Shown: in pieces, positions 42,706 through 50,476 of the stretch
Numbering within the stretch: the stretch's first letter is position 1
Layout of the letters: the number at the start of each line of letters is the position of its first letter
From: Clostridium sp.
GTDB taxonomy: Bacteria; Bacillota; Clostridia; Lachnospirales; Lachnospiraceae
Reading direction: 5' to 3'
DNA length: 57,075 nt
Assembly: GCA_018377235.1 (NCBI GenBank)
Contig: JAGZZT010000017.1
Location: 1-57,075 of the forward strand
Position numbers and translations under genes: made by a program
The notes under the pieces: model-generated
The model's database searches: none
What the model saw: the letters and a program-made list of their open reading frames with translations, nothing else
Told to the model about the DNA's origin: nothing

Positions 42706-43404
42706 CTATTTCGCTGTCTTTAATACCTCAATCGTTTCATCTGTGCTGAGTACATTGCAGTACAGAATATTCATAATTTTTAGCTCTGCATCATGCAGCT
42801 CCATGTCAGGGGCAGCACAGCAGTCCTCCACACAGATAATCTGAAAGCCCTGATCTGCCAGCACTCTGACGCTGGAGGCCACGCACTGATCCGTCACGAT
42901 ACCCGTCACAACCACTGTGTCAATCCCCATATTTCTCAACAGCTGTGTGTAGTTCGTTCCCAGAGAAACACTGTCTGTAGTCTTGTTTACCACGATGTCA
43001 TCCGGCATCGGAGCCAGTTCATCTACCATCTCTGCCTCTCTCGTTCCCACCGGCACATGGATATTATTCCAGCCGTAGGTGCTCTGCACTCTGGCCCTGT
43101 CCTTTCCATTTTTCTTCAGACAGGCAATCCGTCCATATGTAACCTCCATGCTGTTTTCTCTGAAAAATTGGATCAGGCGCTTAGTGTTGGGAATTACCAC
43201 CTGATCCAGGCGGTCATGGTAAGGAATCCACCTCTCCTCGTCCCCCGCTTCCTTTGCTTTTAAATAGTCCCCACAGTCCCTGTTTACGAATTCTTTCTGC
43301 ATGTCAATAATCAGGAGCGCTGTCTTGCTGCGTTCCAGCTGCATATCAGGGACTTCCGTCATTCCCTGATAGTAAAAGGACACATACTTCTGGTTAATTT
43401 TCAT
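42706..43404 (-). CDS. isochorismatase-family cysteine hydrolase
   Basis: A 232-aa cytoplasmic hydrolase of the isochorismatase/nicotinamidase fold. The catalytic triad is visible: Asp in ALLIIDMQKEF, Lys in VVNKTTDS, and Cys in GIVTDQCVASSVRVLADQGF. AGGAGG before the ATG. Members hydrolyse amides such as N-carbamoylsarcosine, biuret or ureidoacrylate; the residues seen do not settle which. First gene of the hydrolase-permease-regulator cassette inside the spoVA region. Confidence 0.9.
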   Translation of the reverse strand: MKINQKYVSFYYQGMTEVPDMQLERSKTALLIIDMQKEFVNRDCGDYLKAKEAGDEERWIPYHDRLDQVVIPNTKRLIQFFRENSMEVTYGRIACLKKNGKDRARVQSTYGWNNIHVPVGTREAEMVDELAPMPDDIVVNKTTDSVSLGTNYTQLLRNMGIDTVVVTGIVTDQCVASSVRVLADQGFQIICVEDCCAAPDMELHDAELKIMNILYCNVLSTDETIEVLKTAK

Positions 43405-43447
43405 ACATTTACCTCCTTATAATTCACTTTTCTTTTAATAAAAGCAT

Positions 43448-43620
43448 ATTATATGGTATTTTTTCTCTTTTATCTATAAATGTAAAATTTCAACCAATAA
43501 AGAATAAAATATTACATGTTTTTCCCGGAACAGTTTTTTTACTCTTTCAGATATTACCATTTTATTGACTATATTTGCCATTTATAGGTCATATATTCAC
43601 GTCAAATATGTCATTTTTTT
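43448..43620 (-). promoter_or_regulatory. AT-rich promoter and operator region of the hydrolase-permease cassette
   Basis: This stretch forms most of a 343-bp gene-free gap. A minus-strand TATAAT (43448-43453) lies about 45 bp before the hydrolase gene without a -35 box. Between about 43565 and 43615 the minus strand holds related TGAC-rich half-sites (TGACATATTTGACG, TGAATATATGACC, GGCAAATATAGTCA), suggesting binding of an AraC-type activator. No ORF or known RNA was seen. Confidence 0.45.
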
Positions 43621-43663
43621 ATGATTTTTAAGAATTTTTCTATTATATATGGTTTCAAACAAC

Positions 43664-43709
43664 AAAAAAAGAATGTTTTCCTATTATTATAAAATCATTG
43701 AAAACATTC
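43664..43709 (-). terminator. terminator downstream of spoVAC
   Basis: GAATGTTTTC (43671-43680) pairs with GAAAACATTC (43700-43709), with seven Ts following on the minus strand. It begins about 40 nt after spoVAC and should end the spoIIA-spoVA transcript before the inserted cassette. Confidence 0.85.
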
Positions 43710-43747
43710 CTTTTTTAAGGTTTCTCTGTAATTTTCGTTTCTTTCTT

Positions 43748-44200
43748 CTATGAAATCCCTATCATTTTTCCCAGCCAGCAGATTACCCCTAAAAGCCAGC
43801 TGCTGAAAAGCCCGTACAGAATCACCGGGCCGGCGATAGTAAAAATCTTGCATCCAATTCCAAATACCTGTCCCTCTGCCTTATACTCAATGGCTGGAGC
43901 CGCCACAGAGTTTGCAAAGCCTGTGATGGGAACCAACGCTCCCGCTCCTCCGAATTTTACAAGCTTCTGGTACAAGTTCAGACCTGTCAAAAAAGCGCTG
44001 GCTCCAATCAAAACAAGAAGCGTTAAACTTCCAGCTGCTTCCTTCTCGATTCCCTGAGCCTGAAAAGCGTTCAGCAGGAGCTGTCCCACTGTGCAGACTG
44101 CACCTCCTGTTACAAAGGCCCGGACCATATTCAGAGGCAGATTATGCTTCGGAGTAATTTCATCTACATATTTTCCGTATGCTTTTTTATCTACTTCCAT
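43748..44200 (-). CDS. spoVAC: stage V sporulation protein AC
   Basis: Membrane protein of the SpoVA complex, 150 aa with about four hydrophobic segments; family members form a mechanosensitive channel for Ca-dipicolinate. Motifs PKHNLPLNMVRAFVTGGAVCTVGQ and GAGALVPITGFANSVAAPAIEYKAEG are typical. AAAGGAG precedes the ATG. Last gene of the uninterrupted part of the operon. Confidence 0.94.
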   Translation of the reverse strand: MEVDKKAYGKYVDEITPKHNLPLNMVRAFVTGGAVCTVGQLLLNAFQAQGIEKEAAGSLTLLVLIGASAFLTGLNLYQKLVKFGGAGALVPITGFANSVAAPAIEYKAEGQVFGIGCKIFTIAGPVILYGLFSSWLLGVICWLGKMIGIS

Positions 44201-44280
44201 ATTTCACTTCTCCTTTTACTATATCCCTGTTAAACTGTCTGCGCTTGCCTTCAAAGTTCTGTTAAACTGTCTCACTGAGG

Positions 44281-44736
44281 CTAGCTCTGTGAAAACAGAC
44301 AGAGCTGAAGAAGAGCGCCCGCCATTTTTCCCAAGGCAATCGAAAGGATCATATATTGAATGCCTACTGCTAAATGAAGACGCCGGTTTAAAACAGGCAC
44401 TGCTTTTACCGTCTCTGCAAGAGACATAACAAGGCACCCGACAAATACGCCAAAGCTGAGACCTGCCGCTGTCATCAAAAGCTGTCCTGCGGCCTCTCCC
44501 ACCAGTGGAATACGGACTGCCGGGACAGGAAACTCGATGAGATCCACTGCGTTTCCCAGAGCTCCGCCGCAGATTAAAAGCGTCTCGTACAGCATGATAT
44601 GTTTTCTTGTCCTTGTCCTTGAAATCACTCTGGGAAAAACCCCGATCATGGCCAGAAACGCAAAGATTCCTGCGGCAATAACTCCTCCTGATGTGAATCC
44701 GGCAAAAGCCAGGAACCATGTTTTAAGTAACGTCAT
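44281..44736 (-). CDS. spoVAB: stage V sporulation protein AB
   Basis: A 151-aa membrane protein with four to five hydrophobic segments: WFLAFAGFTSGGVIAAGIFAFLAMIGVFPR and YETLLICGGALGNAVDL match SpoVAB. ATG at 44736 has GAAAGGAG upstream; it overlaps spoVAA by 14 bp. The earlier in-frame start (44757) lacks a ribosome site. Co-transcribed with spoVAA and spoVAC. Confidence 0.92.
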   Translation of the reverse strand: MTLLKTWFLAFAGFTSGGVIAAGIFAFLAMIGVFPRVISRTRTRKHIMLYETLLICGGALGNAVDLIEFPVPAVRIPLVGEAAGQLLMTAAGLSFGVFVGCLVMSLAETVKAVPVLNRRLHLAVGIQYMILSIALGKMAGALLQLCLFSQS

Positions 44737-45349
44737 TTCCCGACTCCTTTCTTCCACTGTTCTGTATTAAGGTTTTATTGACATTGTCCTCATACAGACG
44801 CATTTCCACTTCCAGGGGCGTCGGATCCAGATTCAGCTTTGTCCTGGAAAAATGATTGAAGAATATGGTGACGCCTAAAGCCAGCCCTAACGAATAGGAT
44901 AACTCCAGCACCGTCACGCCGTCTGGCTCCTTAAGCATCACCAGGGTATAAATTTCCTGAAATACATCCTTTACATTGGCATCATTATTAAAAGTCATAA
45001 TGGCAAACATAGCTCCAAAAAAGCAAATCAGGCAGGCGGCAGCCGTCTTCATCCACTCCCAGAGATGGGAAGGCGCTTTATCTGGTTTATAGGAGATAAT
45101 AAAATCTGTTTCCCCCAGGTTGGACACATCGGAGCCTGGAGATGTCTGCTGGATCTTTTCTATTACATCCAGCACGTTTCCGATGTAATTACACTCCTGG
45201 CTGTCCCGAATTGATGCTACCTTCACTGCCTTCACCCGGCTCATCACATGGGGATCGCTGCAGTAGACTTCTCCAATATCTGCCAGAAATATGTCTTTTT
45301 TATGCACCTGTGTGATTTGATTCAGGCTTATAAATACGGTCTGTCCCAT
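44723..45349 (-). CDS. spoVAA: stage V sporulation protein AA
   Basis: A 208-aa protein: a soluble N-terminal domain (VFISLNQITQVHKKDIFLADIGEVYCSD ...) and two membrane segments near residues 105-125 and 150-170, ending with a cytoplasmic tail. Same size and layout as Bacillus SpoVAA. Its ATG overlaps the TGA of a 53-aa ORF, showing coupling. Part of the sigF-spoVA transcript. Confidence 0.92.
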   Translation of the reverse strand: MGQTVFISLNQITQVHKKDIFLADIGEVYCSDPHVMSRVKAVKVASIRDSQECNYIGNVLDVIEKIQQTSPGSDVSNLGETDFIISYKPDKAPSHLWEWMKTAAACLICFFGAMFAIMTFNNDANVKDVFQEIYTLVMLKEPDGVTVLELSYSLGLALGVTIFFNHFSRTKLNLDPTPLEVEMRLYEDNVNKTLIQNSGRKESGNDVT

Positions 45350-45510
45350 CAGGCTGCCAGCTCCCCGGCGCTCTCCCCCGCCTCCACAAAGGTTCCGTGG
45401 GGTTCTGCATAAATGTGCATATCAAACAGGCAGAACCATACCACAGCCAGAATAAACATAACGCTGAGCAAGAGCAGGAGCACGCCTGCCTTTCCTTTTA
45501 TAAAATTCAT
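45349..45510 (-). CDS. 53-aa single-TM protein between sigF and spoVAA
   Basis: Begins MNFIKGKAGVLLLLLSV and continues through one hydrophobic helix to about residue 29, then a short acidic outside tail ending ESAGELAA. AAAGGAT lies about 9 nt before the ATG. Its TGA overlaps the spoVAA start (TGATG) and sigF ends 53 bp upstream, so it fits tightly into the sporulation operon. Not part of the Bacillus spoIIA-spoVA gene set as I know it. Function unknown; a small forespore membrane protein is a reasonable guess. Confidence 0.72.
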   Translation of the reverse strand: MNFIKGKAGVLLLLLSVMFILAVVWFCLFDMHIYAEPHGTFVEAGESAGELAA

Positions 45511-45563
45511 TGTCTCACATCCTTTTCTTCTTTTGCAGATTAGTATGGAGAAAATTTCTGTTT

Positions 45564-46298
45564 TTATTCAAAGCTTTCCCGCATTTTCTTTAAAATTTTC
45601 TTCTCCATCCTGGAAACCTGTACCTGCGAGATTCCCATGATATCTGCAATCTTTGTCTGGGTCTGATCATAAAAATATCGTCTTACAATCAGTTCCCTCT
45701 CCCGCTTTTCAAGAGAGCCCAACAGTTCCCGCAGGATAACGCGGTCCAGCGCTTCCTCATTTTCACGATTCTCATCGCTGAGCCGTTCCAAAAGAGATAA
45801 GCTGGTGTCCTCTCCGCCTGGCATCGGGGCATACAAAGATTCCACCTGCGCTCCTGCCTCCAGGGAAACGGCCACCTCCTCGCGGCTGGCTCCCACATCC
45901 TCTGCCAGTTCCTCTAAAGTCGGCTCCCTGCCCAGAGAACCTGACAGCTTCTGCCTGGACGCACTGACCCGTATTCCCATCTCCTTGATAGAACGGCTTA
46001 CCTTTATCATACCGTCGTCCCGGAGAAACCTTTTAATCTCACCCATAATCAGTGGGACTGCATAGGTGGAAAATTTCACATCAAATGATGTATCAAAGTT
46101 ATCGATGGCCTTCATAAGGCCAATACTTCCAATCTGAAACAGATCTTCTGTCTCGCAGCCTCTTCCCGCAAACCTGCGGACAATACTCCAGATCAGGCCT
46201 ACGTTTTCCTCTACCAGAGCGTCTCTGGCCTCTTTATCCCCCTGGTGTGCCAGAGTAATGAGATGTATGGTTCTATCCTGTCTCTCTGCTCCCTCCAT
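45564..46298 (-). CDS. sigF: forespore-specific sigma factor SigF
   Basis: RNA polymerase sigma-F, 244 aa, active in the forespore. Region 2 (LVEENVGLIWSIVRRFAGRGCETEDLFQIGSIGLMKAIDNFD), region 3 and region 4 (RERELIVRRYFYDQTQTKIADIMGISQVQVSRMEKK) are intact. ATG at 46298 has AGGTGA, which overlaps the spoIIAB stop. Held inactive by SpoIIAB, encoded just upstream. Confidence 0.96.
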   Translation of the reverse strand: MEGAERQDRTIHLITLAHQGDKEARDALVEENVGLIWSIVRRFAGRGCETEDLFQIGSIGLMKAIDNFDTSFDVKFSTYAVPLIMGEIKRFLRDDGMIKVSRSIKEMGIRVSASRQKLSGSLGREPTLEELAEDVGASREEVAVSLEAGAQVESLYAPMPGGEDTSLSLLERLSDENRENEEALDRVILRELLGSLEKRERELIVRRYFYDQTQTKIADIMGISQVQVSRMEKKILKKMRESFE

Positions 46299-46302
46299 AG
46301 AT

Positions 46303-46758
46303 TCACCTGCCAACTGTCTTTTTCATGATGACAGAAGTTCCCTGTCCCGGCTCCGACTCCACAATCACCTGATCCATAAAAGCTTCCATAAATGAAAATC
46401 CCATGCCAGAGCGCTCCCCAGACGGATCGGAGGTGTACATGGGCTCCATAGCCTTCCTGATATCCTCAATGCCAATTCCCTCATCCCGGACTGTTATTCT
46501 GGCCTCCCTGCCGCAGATCTCAATTTCTATGTAAATTGTTCCTTCTCTGCCTCCATATCCATGAATGACCGCATTGGTGACTGCCTCGGATACAGCTGTC
46601 TTAATATCGTCCATCTCTTCCACTGTGGGATCCAGCCGGCTTAAAAATACGGCTGCCGCCACTCTGGCAAATTCCTCATTTTCTGATCGGCTTTCAATTT
46701 CCATCCTCATTGTTTCTGTTTTTTCTGCGTCTCTTCTCATCTCCATTCCCTTCTGCAT
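46303..46758 (-). CDS. spoIIAB: anti-sigma-F factor SpoIIAB
   Basis: GHKL kinase and anti-sigma factor, 151 aa. MDDIKTAVSEAVTNAVIHGY (N box), VRDEGIGIEDI and SGMGFSFMEAFMDQV (G boxes) are characteristic. It binds SigF and phosphorylates SpoIIAA. AAAGGAG precedes the ATG, which overlaps spoIIAA by 22 bp, keeping the partners in balance. Confidence 0.96.
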   Translation of the reverse strand: MQKGMEMRRDAEKTETMRMEIESRSENEEFARVAAAVFLSRLDPTVEEMDDIKTAVSEAVTNAVIHGYGGREGTIYIEIEICGREARITVRDEGIGIEDIRKAMEPMYTSDPSGERSGMGFSFMEAFMDQVIVESEPGQGTSVIMKKTVGR

Positions 46759-47114
46759 AACTCTCTCCTTTCCAGACAGCCCTCTATGGCCGCCTCCTTT
46801 GTATCGTATCCCTGCACCATGCCCGCTATTCCTCCTATAGACAGAATCCGCTTCACCTGGCGTCCCGCCCCATAGTAAGCAACGCTTCCTCTGCTTCCTT
46901 TCATCTGCTTATAACGATTTAGCAGTACACCGATGCCCGAACTGTCCATAAACTGCGTATCTGTAAAATCAAAAATCATTCTGGTCACATAATTTTCTGC
47001 CAAAATCAGATCTGTCTCATTTTTCAGCGCTGCGCAGTTGTGGTGGTCTACTTCCTTGGGAAGATGAATGACCAGCATCTGCTCTGACGCCTCATATGTA
47101 AAATCCTGTTCCAT
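46737..47114 (-). CDS. spoIIAA: anti-sigma-F factor antagonist SpoIIAA
   Basis: STAS-domain protein, 125 aa. The phosphorylated Ser lies in MDSSGIGVLLNRYKQMKGSRGSV. Its dephosphorylated form frees SigF from SpoIIAB. AAGGAGGA precedes the ATG. First gene of the spoIIA operon. Confidence 0.95.
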   Translation of the reverse strand: MEQDFTYEASEQMLVIHLPKEVDHHNCAALKNETDLILAENYVTRMIFDFTDTQFMDSSGIGVLLNRYKQMKGSRGSVAYYGAGRQVKRILSIGGIAGMVQGYDTKEAAIEGCLERRELCRREWR

Positions 47115-47200
47115 GCTTTTATCCTCCTTCTGCTATTTCTTTTCTTTCTATCGGTTCTCTCACTGCATCATATGAAAGTATCCCCCGGCATTCTTTTTTT

Positions 47201-47229
47201 ATTCATACCATGTCAAAAAAATTTCTGAC
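47201..47229 (-). promoter_or_regulatory. possible sigma-H-type promoter of spoIIA
   Basis: On the minus strand CAGAAATTT and, 12 bp on, TATGAAT (GAAT at 47201-47204) resemble the sigma-H boxes RnAGGAwWW and RnnGAAT, with one mismatch in the -35. The location, about 85 bp before spoIIAA, fits. Low confidence. Confidence 0.35.
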
Positions 47230-47276
47230 TGGCGGAAACAGGAAACCCGTTTCCGCTGATTTTCCATTTTAATGTC

Positions 47277-47324
47277 AAAAAAAGACACCACAAAAGAAGT
47301 TTCCATCTTCTGTAGTGTCTTTTT
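47277..47324 (-). terminator. terminator downstream of the TPR protein gene
   Basis: GACAC and GTGTC flank a long, nearly continuous stem (47277-47289 with 47312-47324), followed by seven Ts on the minus strand. It starts 15 nt after the TPR gene and insulates spoIIA. Confidence 0.8.
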
Positions 47325-47338
47325 GATTCTTATGTTTT

Positions 47339-48760
47339 TTACTGCTGTTCTTCCTGTCCTCCGTCTGCGCTCTCTGCCTCAGATTCTTCTTCTGCCGACT
47401 GGCTTTCTGCTGCCGGATCTGCCTGCTGCTGGGATGCAGACTGCACATATGGAGCCAGCTCTGTCAGCTGGTTTCTGGATTTTTCCGCATACTCGGAATC
47501 TCCATACTGAGTGCTCACCTGAGTGAACAGCTCCACCGCCTTGGCGTAATCCTGCTTGGAACGGTAAATCATTCCCATGCTGAAGATCACCTTCGGGTTC
47601 TGCGGGCGGATTGTCAGACAGGTGCTGTAATAATTCAGCGCCTCATCCATTCTTCCTGCTGACCACATGGTGTAGGCCAGATCCTCCAGCGTCTGGTATC
47701 CGTTGGTCTCAATATCCTGCTTGATTCCATTGGCAATCTGAAGAACTGTTTCATCGGTGAAAATCGACGGGTTAAATCCTGGATACAGAGTTACCGCTCC
47801 TGTCAGATCCTCATTCCGGTAGGCCTGCAGCATTTTAACAAGAACAGCGTACTGATTCACCTGGCTGTCATTGCTGTTTAACGCCTCGTCCAGTTTCTGC
47901 TCCGCGGTTTCTTTATCGCTGTTGGCCTGCTCCATCTGGCTGTTTAAGCTGTCAATCTCCTCGTTTCTCTGATTAATCTTTTCCTCATATTTAAGTATTT
48001 CCTGATTGTGTTCATTATTCAGAGCCTTAATCTTAGTAGGCATAACCAGGAAAAAAATCACCATGGCTCCCAATGCCAGACCAGCCACAATATTCAGAAT
48101 GGACTGCCATCCTGTATTCTCCTTGTAGGATGGCGGAATAATCACATCGTCGTCCTGCATCTTTTTATGGGAAAAAGCGTTTTTAAGCTTTCTCCTCTCC
48201 ACATCAGCCCGGCCTGTCTTAGCCTTGACAATTGACATATACCAGGATGCTTTGGGGTTATTCTTGTCAATCTTTAAAACCTTCAGAAGAGACTTTCCCG
48301 CTTTCGTGTAGGTTCCGCGGCTCATATAGAGAGCTGCCAGAAGCAGGTGAGCCTTGATAAAGTTAGGATTTACCTCCACCACCTTCGTCAGCTGCAGTAC
48401 CGCCAGGTCATCGTCTCCTGCCTGGGCCTGAGCCAGCGCCTGATTATACCGCTTTACATTCTGACTTACTGTATCCAGACGTTCCGGCTTTCTCTGAATC
48501 TGATCCAGATAATAGTCAGCCCGGTTATCCTGCTCCTTGAAATTCATGCTGATAACCCACTGAACCAGGGCATCTGACACCTCTCCCATCTCATAATAGA
48601 TAAGTCCCAGAAGGTTTCTGCCGTCAATGTGGTATTTATTCAGCATCAGACACTTTTTCAGCGCCTCCACCGCCCCCGTCAGGTCGCGTATTTTCGCCCG
48701 CTCCAGCCCCAGATTATAAAAGCCGTTAGAGGCCAGACGGATTTTCTTTAACTGATCCAT
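47339..48760 (-). CDS. membrane-anchored TPR protein
   Basis: A 473-aa protein: cytoplasmic TPR repeats from about 10-180 (NLGLERAKIRDLTGAVEALKKCL, AHLLLAALYMSRGTYTKAGKSLLKVLKID), one membrane helix (221-241), a coiled coil (245-295), then outside TPR repeats (~360-430: ALNYYSTCLTIRPQNPKVIFSMGMIYRSKQDYAKAVELF) and an acidic tail. This two-sided arrangement suggests a scaffold across the membrane. It lies 5 bp after a 46-aa ORF and downstream of folC. Partner unknown. Confidence 0.85.
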   Translation of the reverse strand: MDQLKKIRLASNGFYNLGLERAKIRDLTGAVEALKKCLMLNKYHIDGRNLLGLIYYEMGEVSDALVQWVISMNFKEQDNRADYYLDQIQRKPERLDTVSQNVKRYNQALAQAQAGDDDLAVLQLTKVVEVNPNFIKAHLLLAALYMSRGTYTKAGKSLLKVLKIDKNNPKASWYMSIVKAKTGRADVERRKLKNAFSHKKMQDDDVIIPPSYKENTGWQSILNIVAGLALGAMVIFFLVMPTKIKALNNEHNQEILKYEEKINQRNEEIDSLNSQMEQANSDKETAEQKLDEALNSNDSQVNQYAVLVKMLQAYRNEDLTGAVTLYPGFNPSIFTDETVLQIANGIKQDIETNGYQTLEDLAYTMWSAGRMDEALNYYSTCLTIRPQNPKVIFSMGMIYRSKQDYAKAVELFTQVSTQYGDSEYAEKSRNQLTELAPYVQSASQQQADPAAESQSAEEESEAESADGGQEEQQ

Positions 48761-48765
48761 ATCTT

Positions 48766-48906
48766 TTACCGCTCTTTCGCATGTTTAAGTACTTCCATCA
48801 CAATATCCGACATATCAGTCAGATCACTTTTTACTATCGCTTCTCCGATGTCCTCCACTTCCAGACTGGGTTGAAAGCGGCTGATCTCCTCGTCAAAGTC
48901 AATCAT
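48766..48906 (-). CDS. 46-aa acidic protein, function unknown
   Basis: Begins MIDFDEEISRFQPSLEVED and ends VMEVLKHAKER; soluble and acidic, with no hydrophobic segment. AGAGGAT lies about 6 nt before the ATG, overlapping the folC stop region, and it ends 5 bp before the TPR gene. The tight fit between folC and the TPR gene supports a real, co-transcribed gene. Confidence 0.72.
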   Translation of the reverse strand: MIDFDEEISRFQPSLEVEDIGEAIVKSDLTDMSDIVMEVLKHAKER

Positions 48907-48910
48907 AGTT

Positions 48911-50230
48911 CTATCCTCTTTCGTCATGACAATTCCTCCTTATCACATCTTTTATCTCTCCTATCAAATAAAGAGAACCTGCGCAGAATACCGCATCTTT
49001 CTCCCCTTTATCCTGCAGAGCGATCTCAAAGGCCTCCTCTGCTGATGGCCTGGCCGTCATAGGTATAGACAGCCCGGCCTCCCTGGCCGCCTCCTCTGCC
49101 GTCCTCTGGAGTGTCTCCACCTCAAGCCCTCTGCTTCCGGAAATGCGGGTCAGAACTGCAGCATCGGGGCGGAGCGTCTCAAACAGAAGACGCAGCATCA
49201 TTTTATATTCCTTGTCAGAGGCTACAGCAAACAGAAGAATTTTCCTTTTTCCGAAAATCTGAGAGGCAGCCCTGGCAAAGGCCCTGATTCCGCCTTCATT
49301 ATGAGCGCCGTCCAGGTACACGCCAGGAGCAATCTCCTCCATGCGGCCGGGCCAGGAGGCCTTCCTGATTCCCTCTGCAGCAGTCTCTCTGGAGATCCCC
49401 AGCCATTTGGCTGCATGGACTGCCAGCATGGCGTTTACTGCCTGATAGGGCGCGGCAAAAGGGATCTCAAGTCTCCCCTCTTCCTGGTTCAAAAACAGAC
49501 GGCCGTTTTCTACTGTCTGCTGCCAGGAATCCTCCTCTCCCACTCCAAAGGCCGGGCTTTTTAAAAGCTGAGCCTGGCGTTCAATGACAGCGGCGGCCCG
49601 TTCGTCTGTCCTGTCATAAAATACAGGGACACCAGGCTTAATGATTCCTGCCTTTTCTCCTGCGATCTGCCCCACTGTATTTCCCAGATACTCCATATGA
49701 TCCAGGCTGATGGAGGTGATCACACACACAGCCGGACACCGGACTGCATTGGTCGCGTCCAGCCTTCCTCCAAGTCCAGTCTCCACTACCGCCGTAAAGT
49801 CTCTCCGCTCCTTCATCATGGCCGCAAACATCAGAAATAAATACTCAAAATAAGACGGATGGCCGAAATTTTTCTCCTCCATCATGGGAAGGAGCCTTTT
49901 TATCTGCATAAACGCAGCGAGAAACTCCCCCTCTTCCACCGGTTTTCCATCAAAGGCAAACCGCTCCCTGACTGATACCAGATGCGGGGAAGTAAATACC
50001 GCCGTATGTTCTCCGGCTTCTCTGAGTATGGAGGACAAAAAAGCGCATACGGAACCCTTTCCATTGGTTCCAGCCACATGAACCAGCCTTATTCCGTCAA
50101 GAGAAAGCCCTGTTTCGTCTAAAATCTCTCTGAGTTCTTCTATGGAATGCTTCTTTTTTGTAAACTTAGGAATCCCATCGAGGTACTCCTCTGCCTCTTT
50201 CACAGTAAAGCCCCCCAGCTCTATGCTCAT
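48911..50230 (-). CDS. folC: bifunctional folylpolyglutamate/dihydrofolate synthase
   Basis: Adds glutamate to folates; Mur-ligase superfamily, cytoplasmic, 439 aa. HVAGTNGKGSVCAFLSSILREAG (ATP loop), FTSPHLVSVRERF, VETGLGGRLDATNAV, SISLDHMEYLG and YLDGAHNEGGI are diagnostic. AAAGGA upstream of the ATG has somewhat long spacing. First gene of folC, 46-aa ORF and TPR gene. Confidence 0.96.
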   Translation of the reverse strand: MSIELGGFTVKEAEEYLDGIPKFTKKKHSIEELREILDETGLSLDGIRLVHVAGTNGKGSVCAFLSSILREAGEHTAVFTSPHLVSVRERFAFDGKPVEEGEFLAAFMQIKRLLPMMEEKNFGHPSYFEYLFLMFAAMMKERRDFTAVVETGLGGRLDATNAVRCPAVCVITSISLDHMEYLGNTVGQIAGEKAGIIKPGVPVFYDRTDERAAAVIERQAQLLKSPAFGVGEEDSWQQTVENGRLFLNQEEGRLEIPFAAPYQAVNAMLAVHAAKWLGISRETAAEGIRKASWPGRMEEIAPGVYLDGAHNEGGIRAFARAASQIFGKRKILLFAVASDKEYKMMLRLLFETLRPDAAVLTRISGSRGLEVETLQRTAEEAAREAGLSIPMTARPSAEEAFEIALQDKGEKDAVFCAGSLYLIGEIKDVIRRNCHDERG

Positions 50231-50317
50231 GATTTTTCTGTCCTTTCCGCCGCCATACCGCTGTCATTTTCAAACTGCTTGTCCTTCTGCAGGCTTTTGC
50301 TTTTCGTTCATCTCTCT

Positions 50318-50345
50318 ATTATAATATAAGCTCGCTATTATGCAA
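50318..50345 (-). promoter_or_regulatory. probable folC promoter
   Basis: Minus-strand TTGCAT (50340-50345), 16-bp spacer and TATAAT (50318-50323), about 90 bp before folC. Confidence 0.6.
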
Positions 50346-50382
50346 GAAGTTTATTTCGGTAAATTTTCCGCTTTCTCGACAG

Positions 50383-50436
50383 AAAAAAACAGGGCAGACT
50401 TCTGTTCTGCCTGAAACGCTTCACAGAAGTCCGCCC
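50383..50436 (-). terminator. terminator of the MMPL/coiled-coil operon
   Basis: A 14-nt stem with one mismatch (50392-50405 with 50423-50436) is followed on the minus strand by CTG and seven Ts. It lies 41 nt after the coiled-coil protein stop. Confidence 0.85.
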
Positions 50437-50476
50437 AAAACGCCGTTTTCTTTATCCAGGCTTCGTAATCTTGACG

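Noticed and set aside
47231..47257. GCGGAAAC/GTTTCCGC inverted repeat before spoIIAA
   Set aside because: An 8-bp stem without U-tract between a terminator and the spoIIA promoter; too little to assign a role.
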